Below are positions 50,751 through 61,300 of a stretch of 64,000 nucleotides of DNA, piece by piece. The DNA lies in the NCBI RefSeq assembly GCF_047663525.1, contig NC_092591.1, positions 53,855,501-53,919,500 of the forward strand, read 5' to 3'. The DNA comes from Anas platyrhynchos (lineage: Eukaryota > Chordata > Aves > Anseriformes > Anatidae). Both the position numbers and the translations under genes were made by a program. The first letter of the stretch is position 1. Each line of letters opens with the position of its first letter. The notes beneath the pieces were generated by a model. It searched no databases. It was not told where the DNA came from and was given only the letters and a program-made list of their open reading frames with translations.

Positions 50751-53700
50751 GTGAGGGGAGGGAGAGGGGTGAGGTGAGGGGAGGAGGGGAGGGGAGATGG
50801 GGAGGGGGAGCGGGGCTTGCGCTGACCGCCCGCCGCCCGCAGGTGTACCGGCACGGGGACCGCTCGCCCATCAAGGCCTACCCGCGGGACCCCTTCCAGG
50901 AGGCCGCCTGGCCGCAGGGCTTCGGGCAGCTCACGCAGGTGGGTGCGGGCAGCGCGAAGCGGGCCCGGGGAGGAGGAGCGGGGCCCAGGGTAACGCCGCT
51001 GCCGTTGCAGGTGGGGATGCGGCAGCACTGGGAGCTGGGCCAGGCCCTGCGGCGGCGCTACCGAGGCTTCCTGGGCGCCGCGTACCGGCGGCAGGAGGTG
51101 AGTGCCGGGCCGGGGGGGTGGTCGGACAAACGAGGCAGACTGGGAGTCCCTGTAGGGTTTGTCTGGCCTTTGTGGGCTCCCCAGGAAGCACCCAGCTGGA
51201 CGTGGCTCGGATGACACCCCCTCTGTCATCTGCTTCTTCAACAAAACTTCCAGTGTCAGCTCAAACGTGGAGCCTTTAACCTTCCTCAGTAGGATATTCA
51301 TATACTCCGCTCTTACAAAGCTTTTGCCAGCTGAAGCTGTTTCTCTTCCCTTGCCCGAGAAGGAGAAACAAACCGTGGCATATGCAAACAGGAACAGTTC
51401 TGCTAACAAAGCCCGTAGCAGCTGGAGTTGAGCAAGCTCTCTTATGAGAAGCGTCGCCTCTGGTTGACACTGTGTGACCGTCTGTCACCTGACTCAGCGA
51501 CAAGCTGGAGCCTTGGCAAAAGGTGCTGAAGAAAGCAAATATGCCCAGGGCTTAACTGTGTTTTTTTACGACACTTGTAAAATTAGATGCTTATCTTTTA
51601 AAATAGTTCCTTTTTTCAGAGCTTGCCTAGGATGAAGGCAATCCTGTCTAGCATGTACAGGATCAGTTGCTTTCAAGCCACAGTTGGGAGGTAAAAGTGG
51701 AATTGTCAGACTTTTTTGTCATGACTGGTAAGTTTTGAGATATGGGGGATGCTATACAGGGTGAGCATATGTGGTGGTTTTTTAGCACTTAAAACCCCAA
51801 GCTTGACATTCTGTTTGATTCTTCTGGTTTTTAGTTCTTGTTTCAGATCCAGTATGCTGGGGTTAAGGACATTCTTTCACACGTGTTCCTGCTCTTTTGC
51901 ACTAGTTTTTTCCCAATCTCCTCCCAGTGTTTTTAGCACACAGATAACGGAACAGCAAAGTTTTGCCATTTTGACCTTCTGAACTCTTTAGTATTTTCCC
52001 TTTTCTTTCCTTTTTGGCTCAGATCTCTCTGAGCTCTGAAATGGTAAGTCTTGGCCCATTAACCCCAAGAGCCCACACTGATCAAATGATATCTCAGCTC
52101 TCCCCTTCTCTTTCTTAGACCACAGATTATTATTAATTATTTCTCAGATGGCAAAGCTGAGGTTTGGAGAAGCCAGGTTTTTGCAGGAGCAGCAGCTTGT
52201 TCCTGGAATGGAGAACTGAACACAGCAGTTTGCCCCAGTCCTGCTCTGTAAATACAGCGCATTTCCTATCTGTGCCCATCATTATCTGCACACCTCTGTC
52301 TTGCTCTTCTCTGACTCGTTTATTTTCAGACTCCCTTCTTCCTATCTGTAATCTCCACACAGTGCTTCTCGCTATTTCACTTACCCGGAACAGACTGCTG
52401 TAGCATTGCACAGCGAAGCTTCTTTCACATCCATCCTTAAAGTTTCGTCCAGGTTGACGCCAGCAGGCCCCATCACTTCAGTTCCTGTTGTCCACAAGCA
52501 GCTGCAGGGCACGTGGCAATGTTCCTCAGCACGTGCGTTGCCCTGCGTCCCAGTGGCACCGCTTACAGTGGCGTTACTAACGGTGCGCTGTCCCTGTCCT
52601 GGCAGATCTTCATCCGCAGCACAGATTACGATCGGACGTTGATGAGTGCGGAGGCCAATCTGGCAGGCCTGTATCCCCCAGAGAGACAACAGATGTTCAA
52701 CCCTAACATTTCCTGGCAGCCGATCCCTGTACACACAGTGCCAGAGTCTGGGGAAAGGGTAAGTTAGTCCTGAGGATACATCCTGACTACCCAAGTGGCA
52801 TGTTGTGCTGACCTCTCCAAAAGTCTTTACTTCAGGCTCAATTCAGATTGTTTTGAGCTTCTCCTGGGACCTGACTTGCAAAGATTCGTTTGTTCTCTGA
52901 ACAAGATGAGAACTGAGGGGCTGTGTTTGTTCACTCACTATATTAGCTGCACCAGGCCACACACAGGCTGGCTGGAGCATGTTAGAGGGCAGAACTTGAA
53001 GCTGTAGATGGTTGGGGTTTCATTACCATTATGTATGTTTAAAATCCTGTACATATGGAATTCCCATTGACTTACCTGCTCTCATCTCTGCCCAGCTACT
53101 GAAGTTCCCATTGAGCCCCTGCCCACGGTACGAACAACTACAGAATGAAACACGGCACTCAGCAGAATACGTAAATAAGACCAGAGACAATTTGGTAAGT
53201 GATGGTGTGAGATAAAGTGGCCCTGTAGTTAAAATATCGCTTCTACATAATCAGAGCTCTGACAATATCATGTAGTGCATATCATGCAGCACAAAACTGG
53301 AAAATTGAAGGCCTCTCTCTTTCTGTTCGTACCTACAGCAATTCCTGCAGATGGTGGCAAATGAGACTGGGATTCGGGATGTCTCTCTGGAGACTGTCTG
53401 GAGTGTGTATGACACACTGTTCTGTGAAGTAAGTTTCCGCAGAAATGCGCATGGATTTGCACTTTGCTATGTAAACCTCCCACTTTGTAATGCCAAAGCC
53501 AGGAAAAAAGGCCAACAGCACTATAAATACCTGATTTGAAAGACACTAGAAAATGACCACAATCTGAAATCTTCCGATGTCCGCGGGCAATTCTGAATTA
53601 AGTAAGGTAGAAATGAGATCTCTGGAAGCTGAAGGAGTGCTAACTTTATGATTTAAATTAGAGGTTTTAAATTTGGACTGTTCCTGATTCTGCTTCTGTT

Positions 53701-56700
53701 AATTTGGATCGGTCACTTCTTTGTTTCTGTTAATGCCCTCTCTAAAGAAGTGCTCCACTGGGTTAAGTGGGGTTCACCGACATCTGTTTTTTGACCCATT
53801 ATGAGGTCCTGTGACAAAGACTCTAGAGACAGACGTTACTGTTTTATTATCTGAGGCGAAGCACAAAACTCAAACGGAATTTTCTTGAAAGCACATCTCC
53901 TGGAAGCTTAAAAATAAAAATCGATTTAGCAGTGCTAATGCCAAAGTAAAGGTCACGCATCCAGGAGACTTATAGTTGTGGTACAGGTTTGTGTACAATC
54001 AAATAGCACAACGAAAAAAATTAAAGAGATCTTTAAATATCAGACTGGTAAGTGATAGAACAAAATGTAAACCCTGACACTGACGTGCTGCTTTTGACAC
54101 TCTGTTGGTCCTATGGAGATGCAAGGGTAGTGAGATTGCTGGCAATGGTGCAGTAATGCAGTATATACTACATTAGGGATGCAAAGCATAAATCTGCATG
54201 GCATTGCACTTTGCTTCATAAAGTAGTTGCCTGAGTTGCTGCAACCTGAGAATATTCCAGCCCAGAGCTGCATTGCACTGTGTAAATTTGCCCTTTGTAT
54301 CACAAAGCCAATCTCCTATCTTGTAACAGTGACAGTGAAACAAGTTCTGTCAGTAACAAAAACTCCTGGTCAGAGAGATCAAGAATTTCAAAACTGCGCT
54401 TTCAAGACTCACTTAAACAGCTTGCAAATTGGGCCCGGAAGCCCAGCTGACAACCGTCATATCCCTGAGAACCTGGCTGACAGCTCACTGTCCCAAAATG
54501 AAACTACACCGTAGTAAGGAAGGGTATTTACTGTAAAAACTATACCCTCAGCCTGACTAATGGCTGTGGCCACTTCGAGCTTCCTCTTATTTCTCACTTT
54601 TACAAACAGTGCCCTGAAGAGCAATGTTTTTCTCACCTGAGCCAGCAGATTCACTCTACCATCTGGGTGGAAAAAAAAAAAAAGGTCCAAGAAATACCTG
54701 AACTTTCCGGCTACTCTCTTTGGAAATTAATGAAAACCTAACTAAATACCTAGGTTGCTGATGGGAATTTCTGTGAACTGCTGAGACAGAATGGGCCCTT
54801 AAGGATATTCAAACTCGTCTTCTGGCAGTTTAACAGGATGTGGCATACAAAATTGCTCCATCCGAGTAATGCCAGGGAACCACAACCCTTGTTTGTCTGC
54901 CAGTATAACTAATCCTTTCTTGTAAAGGGTTGGCTGCAAAGTAAATTCTCTTGGTTCCCACTTCTGTGTGTTCTAGGTTTGATTACCGGGCTCTGTCAGT
55001 GGTGCATCCCACTACGATGTCCGCTAGCACTAAGTGCTTGCTAACTTTTCCTAACTTTTCCAACATCTTTCAGTGGCCCATAGAGCCTCCTGGGGAATTG
55101 TGCTGCAGGTAAACCAGAAACCAAATGCCCCAAGATTACCGTACTGTCCTAACACTTTAACCCTGCACTCCAGGTGTGCTTTCACAGAAAAGTAGCTCCT
55201 AGGTTCTAGTCTTGATGCTGCTCACAATTAGTTTCTGAAACAACATTTAAAAGGAACGACATGAACTATGTGTATTCTCTATATGCAGCACGACAGGGCG
55301 AGGACAGAATTCTAATCAGACAAGGGTCGTACTTAAACAATACAAAAAATCAGTGGCAGTATGGGCAGAACTCCAGACACCCTGACTCCCATTCTCTGAT
55401 TAATCTGTGGTCTGTGCTGGCTCCAGCTGACTACTCTCTTTCTCTTTCTAGCAAGCACACAAAATGGATTTGCCACCATGGGTGACGCCAGATGTCATGT
55501 CTCAGTTGAAGCAACTGAAAGACTTTGGTTTTGAATTTCTGTTTGGAATCCACCATCGGGTAGAAAAAGCTCGTTTGCAAGGCGGTGAGTGCAGTAGGGA
55601 AGGAGCTTTGTGCTGCTCCACCTAGATTTTGAATCTTACTAGCTGTTCCCTTTCCCCAGGGGTCCTGCTGGATCACATTAGGAAAAACCTAACCAAAGCA
55701 GCAAATGCCTCTGCCCACCAGCACCTGAAACTTCTTGCCTATTCAGCGGTAAGTCAGAGGTTGGGTATGAACTTTGCTCCATCTCCTCCTCCTCACATTC
55801 GGGGTTGGGGCTTGCTAATGGTTTTTACCCTTTCTGGCTTCTCTCCAGTCTGTGCAGTGAGCAGGAGATGCATCTTTGCCTCTGGCTGGGTGGGATATGC
55901 AATACCTGGCATCGTTCCTCTGGGGCCCCCGAGGAAAATTCCCAAGCTGCACTTAGTTCCTGGTATAGCTTAGGCTCATGGATAAGACCGGCAGTCTTTG
56001 GGGAGCCACTGCTGTATTTATTTGGTGGATGGGTTGCTGCTACTCCAACGTGGTGTTTCAGCAGTACAGCTAGAGTCACCCCCCTTTCCAGCAGCCTGCT
56101 GGCTGGAAAGTCAAGCATCTCCCAGATTGCTCCCTAGAGATTAATCCTTAAAAGAACGATGCAGGATAGATATGGCTGTGTTTCACCTCCTCCCCTTCTC
56201 TGGCACCATCACAGATCACCTTTCCAACTACTGCTCCTTTCCCTTCTTTCAATGGAAGTTACAAAGGTGGCTTCCCTTCTGCACTGCCCTGCCCATTGCT
56301 GGTATGGTCTGAGCTGCCCTGCCACATTCATGAGGGTGACTGATTTGGTTTTTTTCCCTCTTTCTCAGCATGACACCACACTTGTGGCACTGCAGATGGC
56401 TCTAGATGTCTACAACAAGATTCAAGCACCATACGCCTCATGTCATTTATTTGAGCTGTACCAAGAGGATGATGGGTGAGGGCTGCAGTAAAGATGTCTG
56501 CTGTGATTTCACCTCAAGGGTTAGATACCTAGGCTAGGTGCAATCTAGGGGGATGCAAGCTTGCTCCTAGTGGCAGACTCTTAGGAGGAAAACTGTGACC
56601 AGACTAAAGGAAATGGTGTGCACTCTAAGATTTTTTTTTGGGAAGGGGTGACTTGAGCTGGAGGAAAAAAAAAAATCTAGCTGTGTTTCGTTTTCAGTGA

Positions 56701-57087
56701 CTTCTCTGTGGAGATGTTTTTCCGGAATGAGAGCGGGAAGGAACCTTTCCCACTGACAATCCCTGGCTGTCAGCACAAATGTCCCCTGCATAAATTCTTG
56801 GAACTCACAGATCCTGTTGTGCCTCAAAACTGGGAGCAAGAATGTCAGGTAGCAAGCAGCATGCAAGAGACAGGTGAGCCCAGGCTGGACCAGAACGTGC
56901 AGAAGGGGAAAGCTTGGATTTACTCTGACCACTTATTTTCTCCCTTGCAGGACTGTTTGTGGGTCTGGCTGTGTGTGGATCCGTTCTCCTCCTCCTTATA
57001 ATCCTCCTCTTGACTGTACTCCTTCGCGTACAGTCTCAGCCCCCTGGCTACCGGCACGTTTCCAATGAGGGAGAAGAGCAGGCCTGA
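50613..57087 (+). CDS. ACP2: ACP2, lysosomal acid phosphatase; complete coding sequence in eleven exons
   Basis: ACP2 is a histidine acid phosphatase that hydrolyses phosphomonoesters in the lysosome after delivery as a membrane-anchored precursor. Eleven exons joined in phase give 434 residues (human 423). There is a Leu-rich signal segment (about 20-33) and the catalytic loop RHGDRSP at 49-55 with nucleophile His50. The HD pair is His296-Asp297, with Asp297 the proton donor. Seven N-glycosylation sequons lie at Asn141, 175, 185, 199, 275, 281 and 341. One transmembrane helix spans about 391-414, followed by a cytosolic tail with the tyrosine sorting motif PPGYRHV. Conserved blocks such as [18 protein letters not shown] and [16 protein letters not shown] match ACP2. 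The prostatic paralogue ACPP is secreted; the tail and ARLQGGVLL-type core point to ACP2. All splice sites are GT-AG. Confidence 0.97.
50843..50938 (+). CDS. ACP2: ACP2 exon 2 (catalytic RHGDRSP)
   Basis: 32 codons, [18 protein letters not shown] through [10 protein letters not shown]. It holds the phosphate-binding and nucleophile motif RHGDRSP. Acceptor CGCAG; donor GTGGGT. It is flanked by introns of only 92 and 72 bp. Confidence 0.96.
51011..51097 (+). CDS. ACP2: ACP2 exon 3
   Basis: 29 codons, [20 protein letters not shown] and LGAAYRRQE. It matches the human block [16 protein letters not shown]. Acceptor TGCAG; donor GTGAGT. Confidence 0.95.
51098..52605 (+). other. ACP2: ACP2 intron 3, featureless
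   Basis: A 1.5 kb intron. The open frames at its left end are GC-rich shadows. No repeat or exon was recognised. Confidence 0.85.
52606..52758 (+). CDS. ACP2: ACP2 exon 4
   Basis: 51 codons from [20 protein letters not shown] to HTVPESGER. It includes the second active-site arginine (RSTDYDRT block) and the sequon NIS at Asn141. Confidence 0.96.
53096..53194 (+). CDS. ACP2: ACP2 exon 5
   Basis: 33 codons, [20 protein letters not shown] then [13 protein letters not shown]. It carries two sequons (NET, NKT). Acceptor CCCAG; donor GTAAGT. Confidence 0.95.
53339..53428 (+). CDS. ACP2: ACP2 exon 6
   Basis: 30 codons, [20 protein letters not shown] then [10 protein letters not shown]. It matches the human VANETG and NVYDTLFCE blocks. 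Acceptor TACAG; donor GTAAGT. Confidence 0.95.
53429..55451 (+). other. ACP2: ACP2 intron 6, featureless
   Basis: A 2.0 kb intron, the longest of the gene. An A12 run lies near 54671-54682. No other structure was seen. Confidence 0.85.
55452..55584 (+). CDS. ACP2: ACP2 exon 7
   Basis: 44 codons plus one base, [20 protein letters not shown] to [11 protein letters not shown], with the next Gly codon split across the junction. Acceptor TCTAG; donor GTGAGT. Confidence 0.95.
55660..55748 (+). CDS. ACP2: ACP2 exon 8
   Basis: End of the split Gly codon, then [18 protein letters not shown] and [11 protein letters not shown]. Two sequons (NLT, NAS). The preceding intron is 75 bp. Confidence 0.95.
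55749..56368 (+). other. ACP2: ACP2 intron 8, featureless
   Basis: A 620-bp intron ending in a T-rich polypyrimidine tract and CAG. The 337-bp intron 4 (52759-53095) is likewise unremarkable. Confidence 0.85.
56369..56475 (+). CDS. ACP2: ACP2 exon 9 (HD proton-donor motif)
   Basis: 35 codons plus two bases, beginning [16 protein letters not shown] and ending FELYQEDD. His-Asp at its first two codons is the proton-donor motif of histidine acid phosphatases. Acceptor CTCAG; donor GTGAGG. Confidence 0.96.
56698..56873 (+). CDS. ACP2: ACP2 exon 10
   Basis: Encodes [20 protein letters not shown], the Cys-containing loop [14 protein letters not shown], and [17 protein letters not shown]. Split Gly codons lie at both ends. 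The cysteines match the disulfide positions of the family. The NES sequon is at Asn341. Confidence 0.95.
56951..57087 (+). CDS. ACP2: ACP2 exon 11 (transmembrane helix, sorting tail, stop)
   Basis: Encodes the membrane span [18 protein letters not shown] with LLTVLL, then the tail [20 protein letters not shown] and TGA at 57085-57087. The PPGYRHV motif is the known tyrosine signal for endocytosis and lysosomal delivery of ACP2. Confidence 0.96.
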
Positions 57088-58135
57088 CAGTTGCTTCACC
57101 TGCTTCCCAGGCAGTAGGGGGGAGCAGCGTTGCCCCTAAGGATGATCGGGCACCTTCAGTAACTGAACATTCTTCTGCTTTGGCCATTGCTTCCCAGAAT
57201 GAAGCTGAACTGTGATTTTTTTGGACATTTTCTAAAGGTGATGACCCAGAGAGAGGACTGACCTACCCTAATGGAAGTGATGCATTTTAATTCTGAGAAG
57301 CCAGGGTACTGTGTGGTGCCTCCAGCCCTCATACAGTCAGCCTGGGATTCTCACCAAGGCCAGTTAGAGCAGCTGCTCCTCATGAAGAATTTTCCTCCTT
57401 TCAATGATTGTAAATGTTACCACTCACCCTTCCTGTGGCAGGGGGACTTGGGCCTCCAGAAGGTGCCACATGGAGTACGATTAAGAATTACATCTCTCTT
57501 CAGGGTCATCCTGCTTTGTGTGCTTTTCTCTCACGTCCTTGGACTCATGGTGGTGAGAGGGCTGGGCTTGGAGCAGAAGGCCCAGCTCCCCCATGATGCA
57601 CAGACACTCATCTGCTGACCATGCAGAGGGAGCTGCTGCAGAGATGGCAGGTGGTGAAAAGCATTTCTTGAGGCTGCTGCTAAGTAGTGGTTCATGGTCT
57701 CCTTTTCCCCTCATCAAAGTGTAGTTCAAGAGAGAACTGGCCTGTAATCAGGACAGGACTGCAAACCTGGCAGTGGTTTCTAGCATTCAGCTCAAAGTAG
57801 GTTATGTATGATCCACAGAGTAAAGAGTTTCGTAAAGGAGATGAATTCTTGTAGTCACAGTGCACCCCATTTCTTGTGCAATGGTGGCTCTAGAAAGGAG
57901 GAAGTCCTTGTAGATAGGAAACGTTTTCTATGTTTCTAAAGATTCTTTCTAAAGAATTCTAAAGTTTCTTTTCTAAAGATTCAGTCTTTGAATTTGCCCT
58001 CTGCACTTCAAGTACCTACTACAGGGGAGTATCCTGTACTGCAGGCAGTCCAGATTTCAGCTGGAGCCCAAGGAACATGCCTTACTGGCAGAAAGTTTTT
58101 ATGCTATAATTAAAGAAACGTAGCAGAGCTGTTTA
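57088..58135 (+). other. ACP2: ACP2 3' untranslated region (end inferred)
   Basis: Non-coding sequence after the stop. The first plausible plus-strand poly(A) hexamer is ATTAAA at 58109-58114, followed within about 60 nt by a T-rich tract. The frames in this stretch show no family resemblance. Confidence 0.6.
58109..58114 (+). terminator. Probable ACP2 poly(A) signal ATTAAA
   Basis: The common variant hexamer, 1,022 nt past the stop codon, with a T10-rich element at about 58168-58180 downstream. Confidence 0.5.
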
Positions 58136-58615
58136 CCTAAGACTAGACTGAATGCCAACTTCCAAAGTTGTTTTTTTTTTATTTTCCCATCCTCCCTACT
58201 GCACAGCCTTACCCAGAAAAAAATGGAAAACAAACAAACAAACAAAATAATAAGGATCAGACTTTGCAAGTAAATATGGGCCCCTTCATCTGCCACTCTT
58301 CAGCATTTTATCCAAAATGTGATTTTCTCCCAGCAAGCTGGATGGAAGCCACAATCCTCTCTCACCTGTCCCCATGATACCGAGTTGACGAGACAAACAG
58401 TCTCTTCCTTGATAGAACCATCGGATCAGATTTGAAGTCCTTCATTAGATGATAGGTGAAACCTTACCATGTTTGGCTGGATAGCAGGGAGTTTAGAAAC
58501 TTTGTATTACTTGGCCAGCTTCATCTGTACCAAAATACAGACTTGTATCTCAAACTGAGGGCAAGATGACCCAGGCCTGCAGGATGTGTCAGCAGATTAG
58601 GTGAGGAAGTCATGC

Positions 58616-59010
58616 TGTGCAGGTGTGCTTGGATGTGTAACCGACTATGCTCAGTGTGCAGGCCCAAGACGAGAGAACACAATCAGAGAGAAGGAGAGGG
58701 CCTGAGCATGTACAAGGGCTGGGCTCAACCAAGGGATACAGTGAGGAAGTGTACTGACGACCACCAGACACCCACGGAGAGACCATGAGTGGAAACAAAT
58801 GTGGATGTGTCAGAGAACTTTAAAGAGTTTAATGAGTTATGGGAAATAGTATGACTATGTTAGTAATTGGAAACCTAAAGAATGGTTATAACTGTATATA
58901 ACCCCTGAAATGTGAACAATTTGGAACACACACTAGGTGTTCCTAGTTCCTGAGAATGCCTGCTCCCTAAAACTCCAAATTGAGTCTTAGAGAGTTTCTT
59001 TGACTGACTT
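58616..59010 (+). mobile_element. Possible solo LTR of an endogenous retrovirus (degenerate)
   Basis: A 395-bp segment starts with TG and is bounded on both sides by the 6-bp direct repeat TCATGC (58610-58615 and 59011-59016). It contains a TATA-like TGTATATAAC near 58890 and a downstream region of U5 character. No retroviral coding sequence is present. The right end does not finish in the expected CA unless the boundary is shifted, so the assignment is tentative. It could also be unrelated single-copy DNA. Confidence 0.35.
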
Positions 59011-59249
59011 TCATGCTATCACCCAAGGACAGGGCCCAGCTCCACACCCCCCTCTGGGGGACACAGGGTTGGAATCTCCCCAGGCTGAGGCCAGAAACAC
59101 GGCCGCTGCTGCTCTGCCTCATCTCTTGTCATGGCTGTGCCTCAGTGCCACAGCCCAGGCTGCAGAATGCTGAAAGTTCTGGAAAGTTCCTCTGGAGTCG
59201 GGGCTGGAGGGCTGCCCCTGCCCCTCTCAGCTCCTCCCTGCCCTGTCCC

Positions 59250-59640
59250 TGGGCTCTCCAGGAGCCACGGAGCCGAGCCTTGGTGCGGGTTCCTCCCCAG
59301 GGCGCGGGGGGCCGCCCCCTTCCCTCAGCTCGCCTCAGCACGCGCCCTGCTCTGCCTGGCCGTTAGCAGCCGCCATGGCAGCAGCAGCGCCTGGGAGCGT
59401 TGGGAAGCCGGCTGCAACTGGCTGCAACCCGCTGGAACCCGCTGGAACCGGCTGGAACCAGCTGGAACCAGCTGCAACCAGCACCAGGCTGCCCGGCTGT
59501 GTTCTCCATCTTGTCTCGCTCTGTGCCCAGTGCCCGGGCGTTGTGCTTGTCGCCGCTCAAAGCCTTCGCTTCTTTGGCTTGCCTGTCCTCCTGTGCCCTC
59601 GGCAGGACTGAGGCATTCCCCCTTGGCTTTCACAGCCCTC
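59250..59640 (+). other. CpG-rich block with Kozak-context 78-codon ORF
   Basis: CpG-dense DNA around 59270-59460. The sequence GCAGCCGCCATGGC at about 59366-59379 gives an ideal initiation context for a frame running 59375-59611 (MAAAAPGSVGKPAATG...). The peptide is dominated by the minisatellite and has no recognised family. An AATAAA at 60062-60067 lies downstream in the same direction. It could be the promoter or first exon of an unannotated transcript, or chance. Confidence 0.25.
59411..59480. repeat. 10-bp minisatellite, seven copies
   Basis: Seven head-to-tail copies of GCTGGAACCN (with GCTGCAAC variants), in exact 10-bp register from 59411 to 59480, followed by a decayed copy. In any frame the unit repeats every 30 bp, so a translated product has a 10-residue period. 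Confidence 0.93.
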
Positions 59641-60061
59641 CTCCTGCCCAACACGCCCATGCTGGCAAGAGATTTCCTGAGGTCTTGTCCTGGAATCCCT
59701 CAGAGATTTCCGTGCCCTTGGGCTCAGCCATGTCCAGATCTGGAAACGGGGGATGCTGGCCTTTGTTCGGCTGTGCCAAAATGCCAGCTGAGTGCTCCTG
59801 GGACTAGTTTGGGTGGTTATTTTCCGAGTTTGAGGAAGAACGTGAGGGAAAGAAGAGCGGGAATGGCGGCACCAAGGACTTTGGTTCTTCAGCTGCTTCT
59901 CTGTTAAATGTGGCAGCTCCCAGCAGTGTCTCTGTGTGGAAGAACGATGGGGGAATTGACAGACTGCTTTGAGTTCAGAAGCGGACAACTTCTGATGGAG
60001 TGCCACTGCAACAGCCCGGTCTTCATGAGGGTGGCCATCTCAGTTTGCTTTAGTTGTTGTA

Positions 60062-60067
60062 AATAAA
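60062..60067 (+). terminator. AATAAA hexamer, unassigned
   Basis: A canonical poly(A) signal in TGTAAATAAATATC, with T-rich and TGTGTTG sequence 20-45 nt downstream. It could be a distal ACP2 signal or end a separate transcript from the CpG block at 59.3 kb. Confidence 0.4.
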
Positions 60068-60865
60068 TATCTGGTTTTACATTTTTTTGCCCATGTGTTG
60101 TTTTTTTTTTATTATTTTTTATTTCTCCTCCAGCTCTGGGCCTTGCCCTGGCCTCCTGTCTCAAGCTGCTTCATCCTGTTTCTCCCTGCTTCCCATGCCC
60201 CTCTTGTGCCTGTTGACATGAGGTGTTAGCATGTGGCTGGAACAGCAGCTTCCATGTGTCAGCACTGCCAGGCAGTGATTTCCATCACGAGGATTTATCC
60301 GTCTACGGAATCTCTTATCAGGAAGCACCACATAACCATGCTTAAACCTCTGAAACTTACAACTGCAACATTTGGAAGTTCTTGGAAAACCTGAGAAAGT
60401 ATAATCTGTACGCATGCTGGAAAATAGCCTCCCTCACCAGTAAATATTCTGAGAAAGTGCCGTACCTGAGACAATTTACGATTTCGAAGTTGGTATGCAG
60501 GGTAATAACAGCAATGGCAATACAGTAGTTGGAATGATGATAGGGTGTGCGTTCAAATCCGTAACAGTATTGCCACTCGGACATGAAGATATTCCCTTGA
60601 AGGTACCCTGCTGCCCAGGCCTTCAACATTATCTTCAACATTATTACCACATTTGGTTATTTGAGCACCTCCTTTATATTGGTTTCAGTGCCCTCCCAGA
60701 GTCCTAATACTGCAATTTTTTTGCTGACACACAAAAATTAGAGAAAACAGCATGCACCCTCCTTCCCCCCAATGCTGAATCAACAAAATACTTGCAGGTA
60801 CCTTGATTGAAGTTCTAACAAAGAGAATTTGAATTAAGCTGTGAGCTGTTTTAAATATGGTATTC

Positions 60866-60881
60866 CAGCGCCATCTAAAGG
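60866..60881 (-). promoter_or_regulatory. Candidate CTCF site between ACP2 and VPS51
   Basis: On the minus strand the sequence reads CCTTTAGATGGCGCTG. The TAGATGGCGCTG part fits the CTCF core well. It was matched by eye only. Confidence 0.4.
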
Positions 60882-61290
60882 TGAATAAATGTCGTGAATT
60901 CGTAACTTCCAGTTGCTGTGCCCGCAGTCAATAGCAATGGGAGATGTTTGCTCCTGAAGAGTTGATAACGTTGAGGATTCAGCTTGTGCTTTCTATCTTT
61001 TGGTGCTTTACCAAAAGCTCAGTATCAAGATCTTACTGTTACAGCGAGACAGAGAGACAAAAAGTTCTCATTTTGGTTGCTTTGGCCACTCCATTAGGGA
61101 CCACGGTGTCTGCAACGCTCCCTCAACTTCCTGATCTCTTCTAGTAGGAGTATCTGTCCATCCATCGCTGTTCAGCTTATTTAGGGAGTCAATGGTGACC
61201 AAGCTTTTCAATTTAGTTTCCCCAGAGATGTCCCCACCCCACCATCCTCCAGCTGTCCAGGCACAGGGACAAGGCAGAGCTCACATGCAT

Positions 61291-61300
61291 TTTATTTATT
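61291..61300 (-). terminator. VPS51 poly(A) signal, doubled AATAAA
   Basis: Two overlapping AATAAA hexamers on the minus strand, the only canonical signal close behind the stop. Confidence 0.75.

Larger units (their letters stand above)
49200..51120. promoter_or_regulatory. CpG island and shared NR1H3/ACP2 divergent promoter
   Basis: CpG-rich sequence rising from about 49.2 kb and densest at 50.43-51.1 kb, covering ACP2 exons 1-3. It includes a CGCGCGCGC run near 50530 and an 11-G run near 50578-50588. No TATA box was seen. The minus-strand donor at 50432 and the ACP2 start at 50613 place two opposite transcription starts within about 200 bp. Confidence 0.7.
58136..61290. other. Intergenic region between ACP2 and VPS51
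   Basis: About 3.2 kb between convergent genes. It contains an LTR-like segment (58616-59010), a CpG-rich block with a short ORF and a 10-bp minisatellite (about 59.1-59.6 kb), an AATAAA at 60062, and a CTCF-like motif at 60866-60881. No exon of DDB2, the human neighbour of ACP2, was recognised. Confidence 0.7.

Noticed and set aside
50039..51409. 456-codon minus-strand open frame across ACP2 exons 1-3
   Set aside because: It is antisense to three confirmed ACP2 exons in CpG-rich DNA, where stops are rare; the predicted protein is Pro/Ala/Arg-rich low complexity with no family resemblance.
59131..59907. 258-codon plus-strand frame over the minisatellite
   Set aside because: Overlaps other open frames in the same GC-rich block, includes the 10-bp repeat, and shows no recognised domain or conserved start context at its own ATG.
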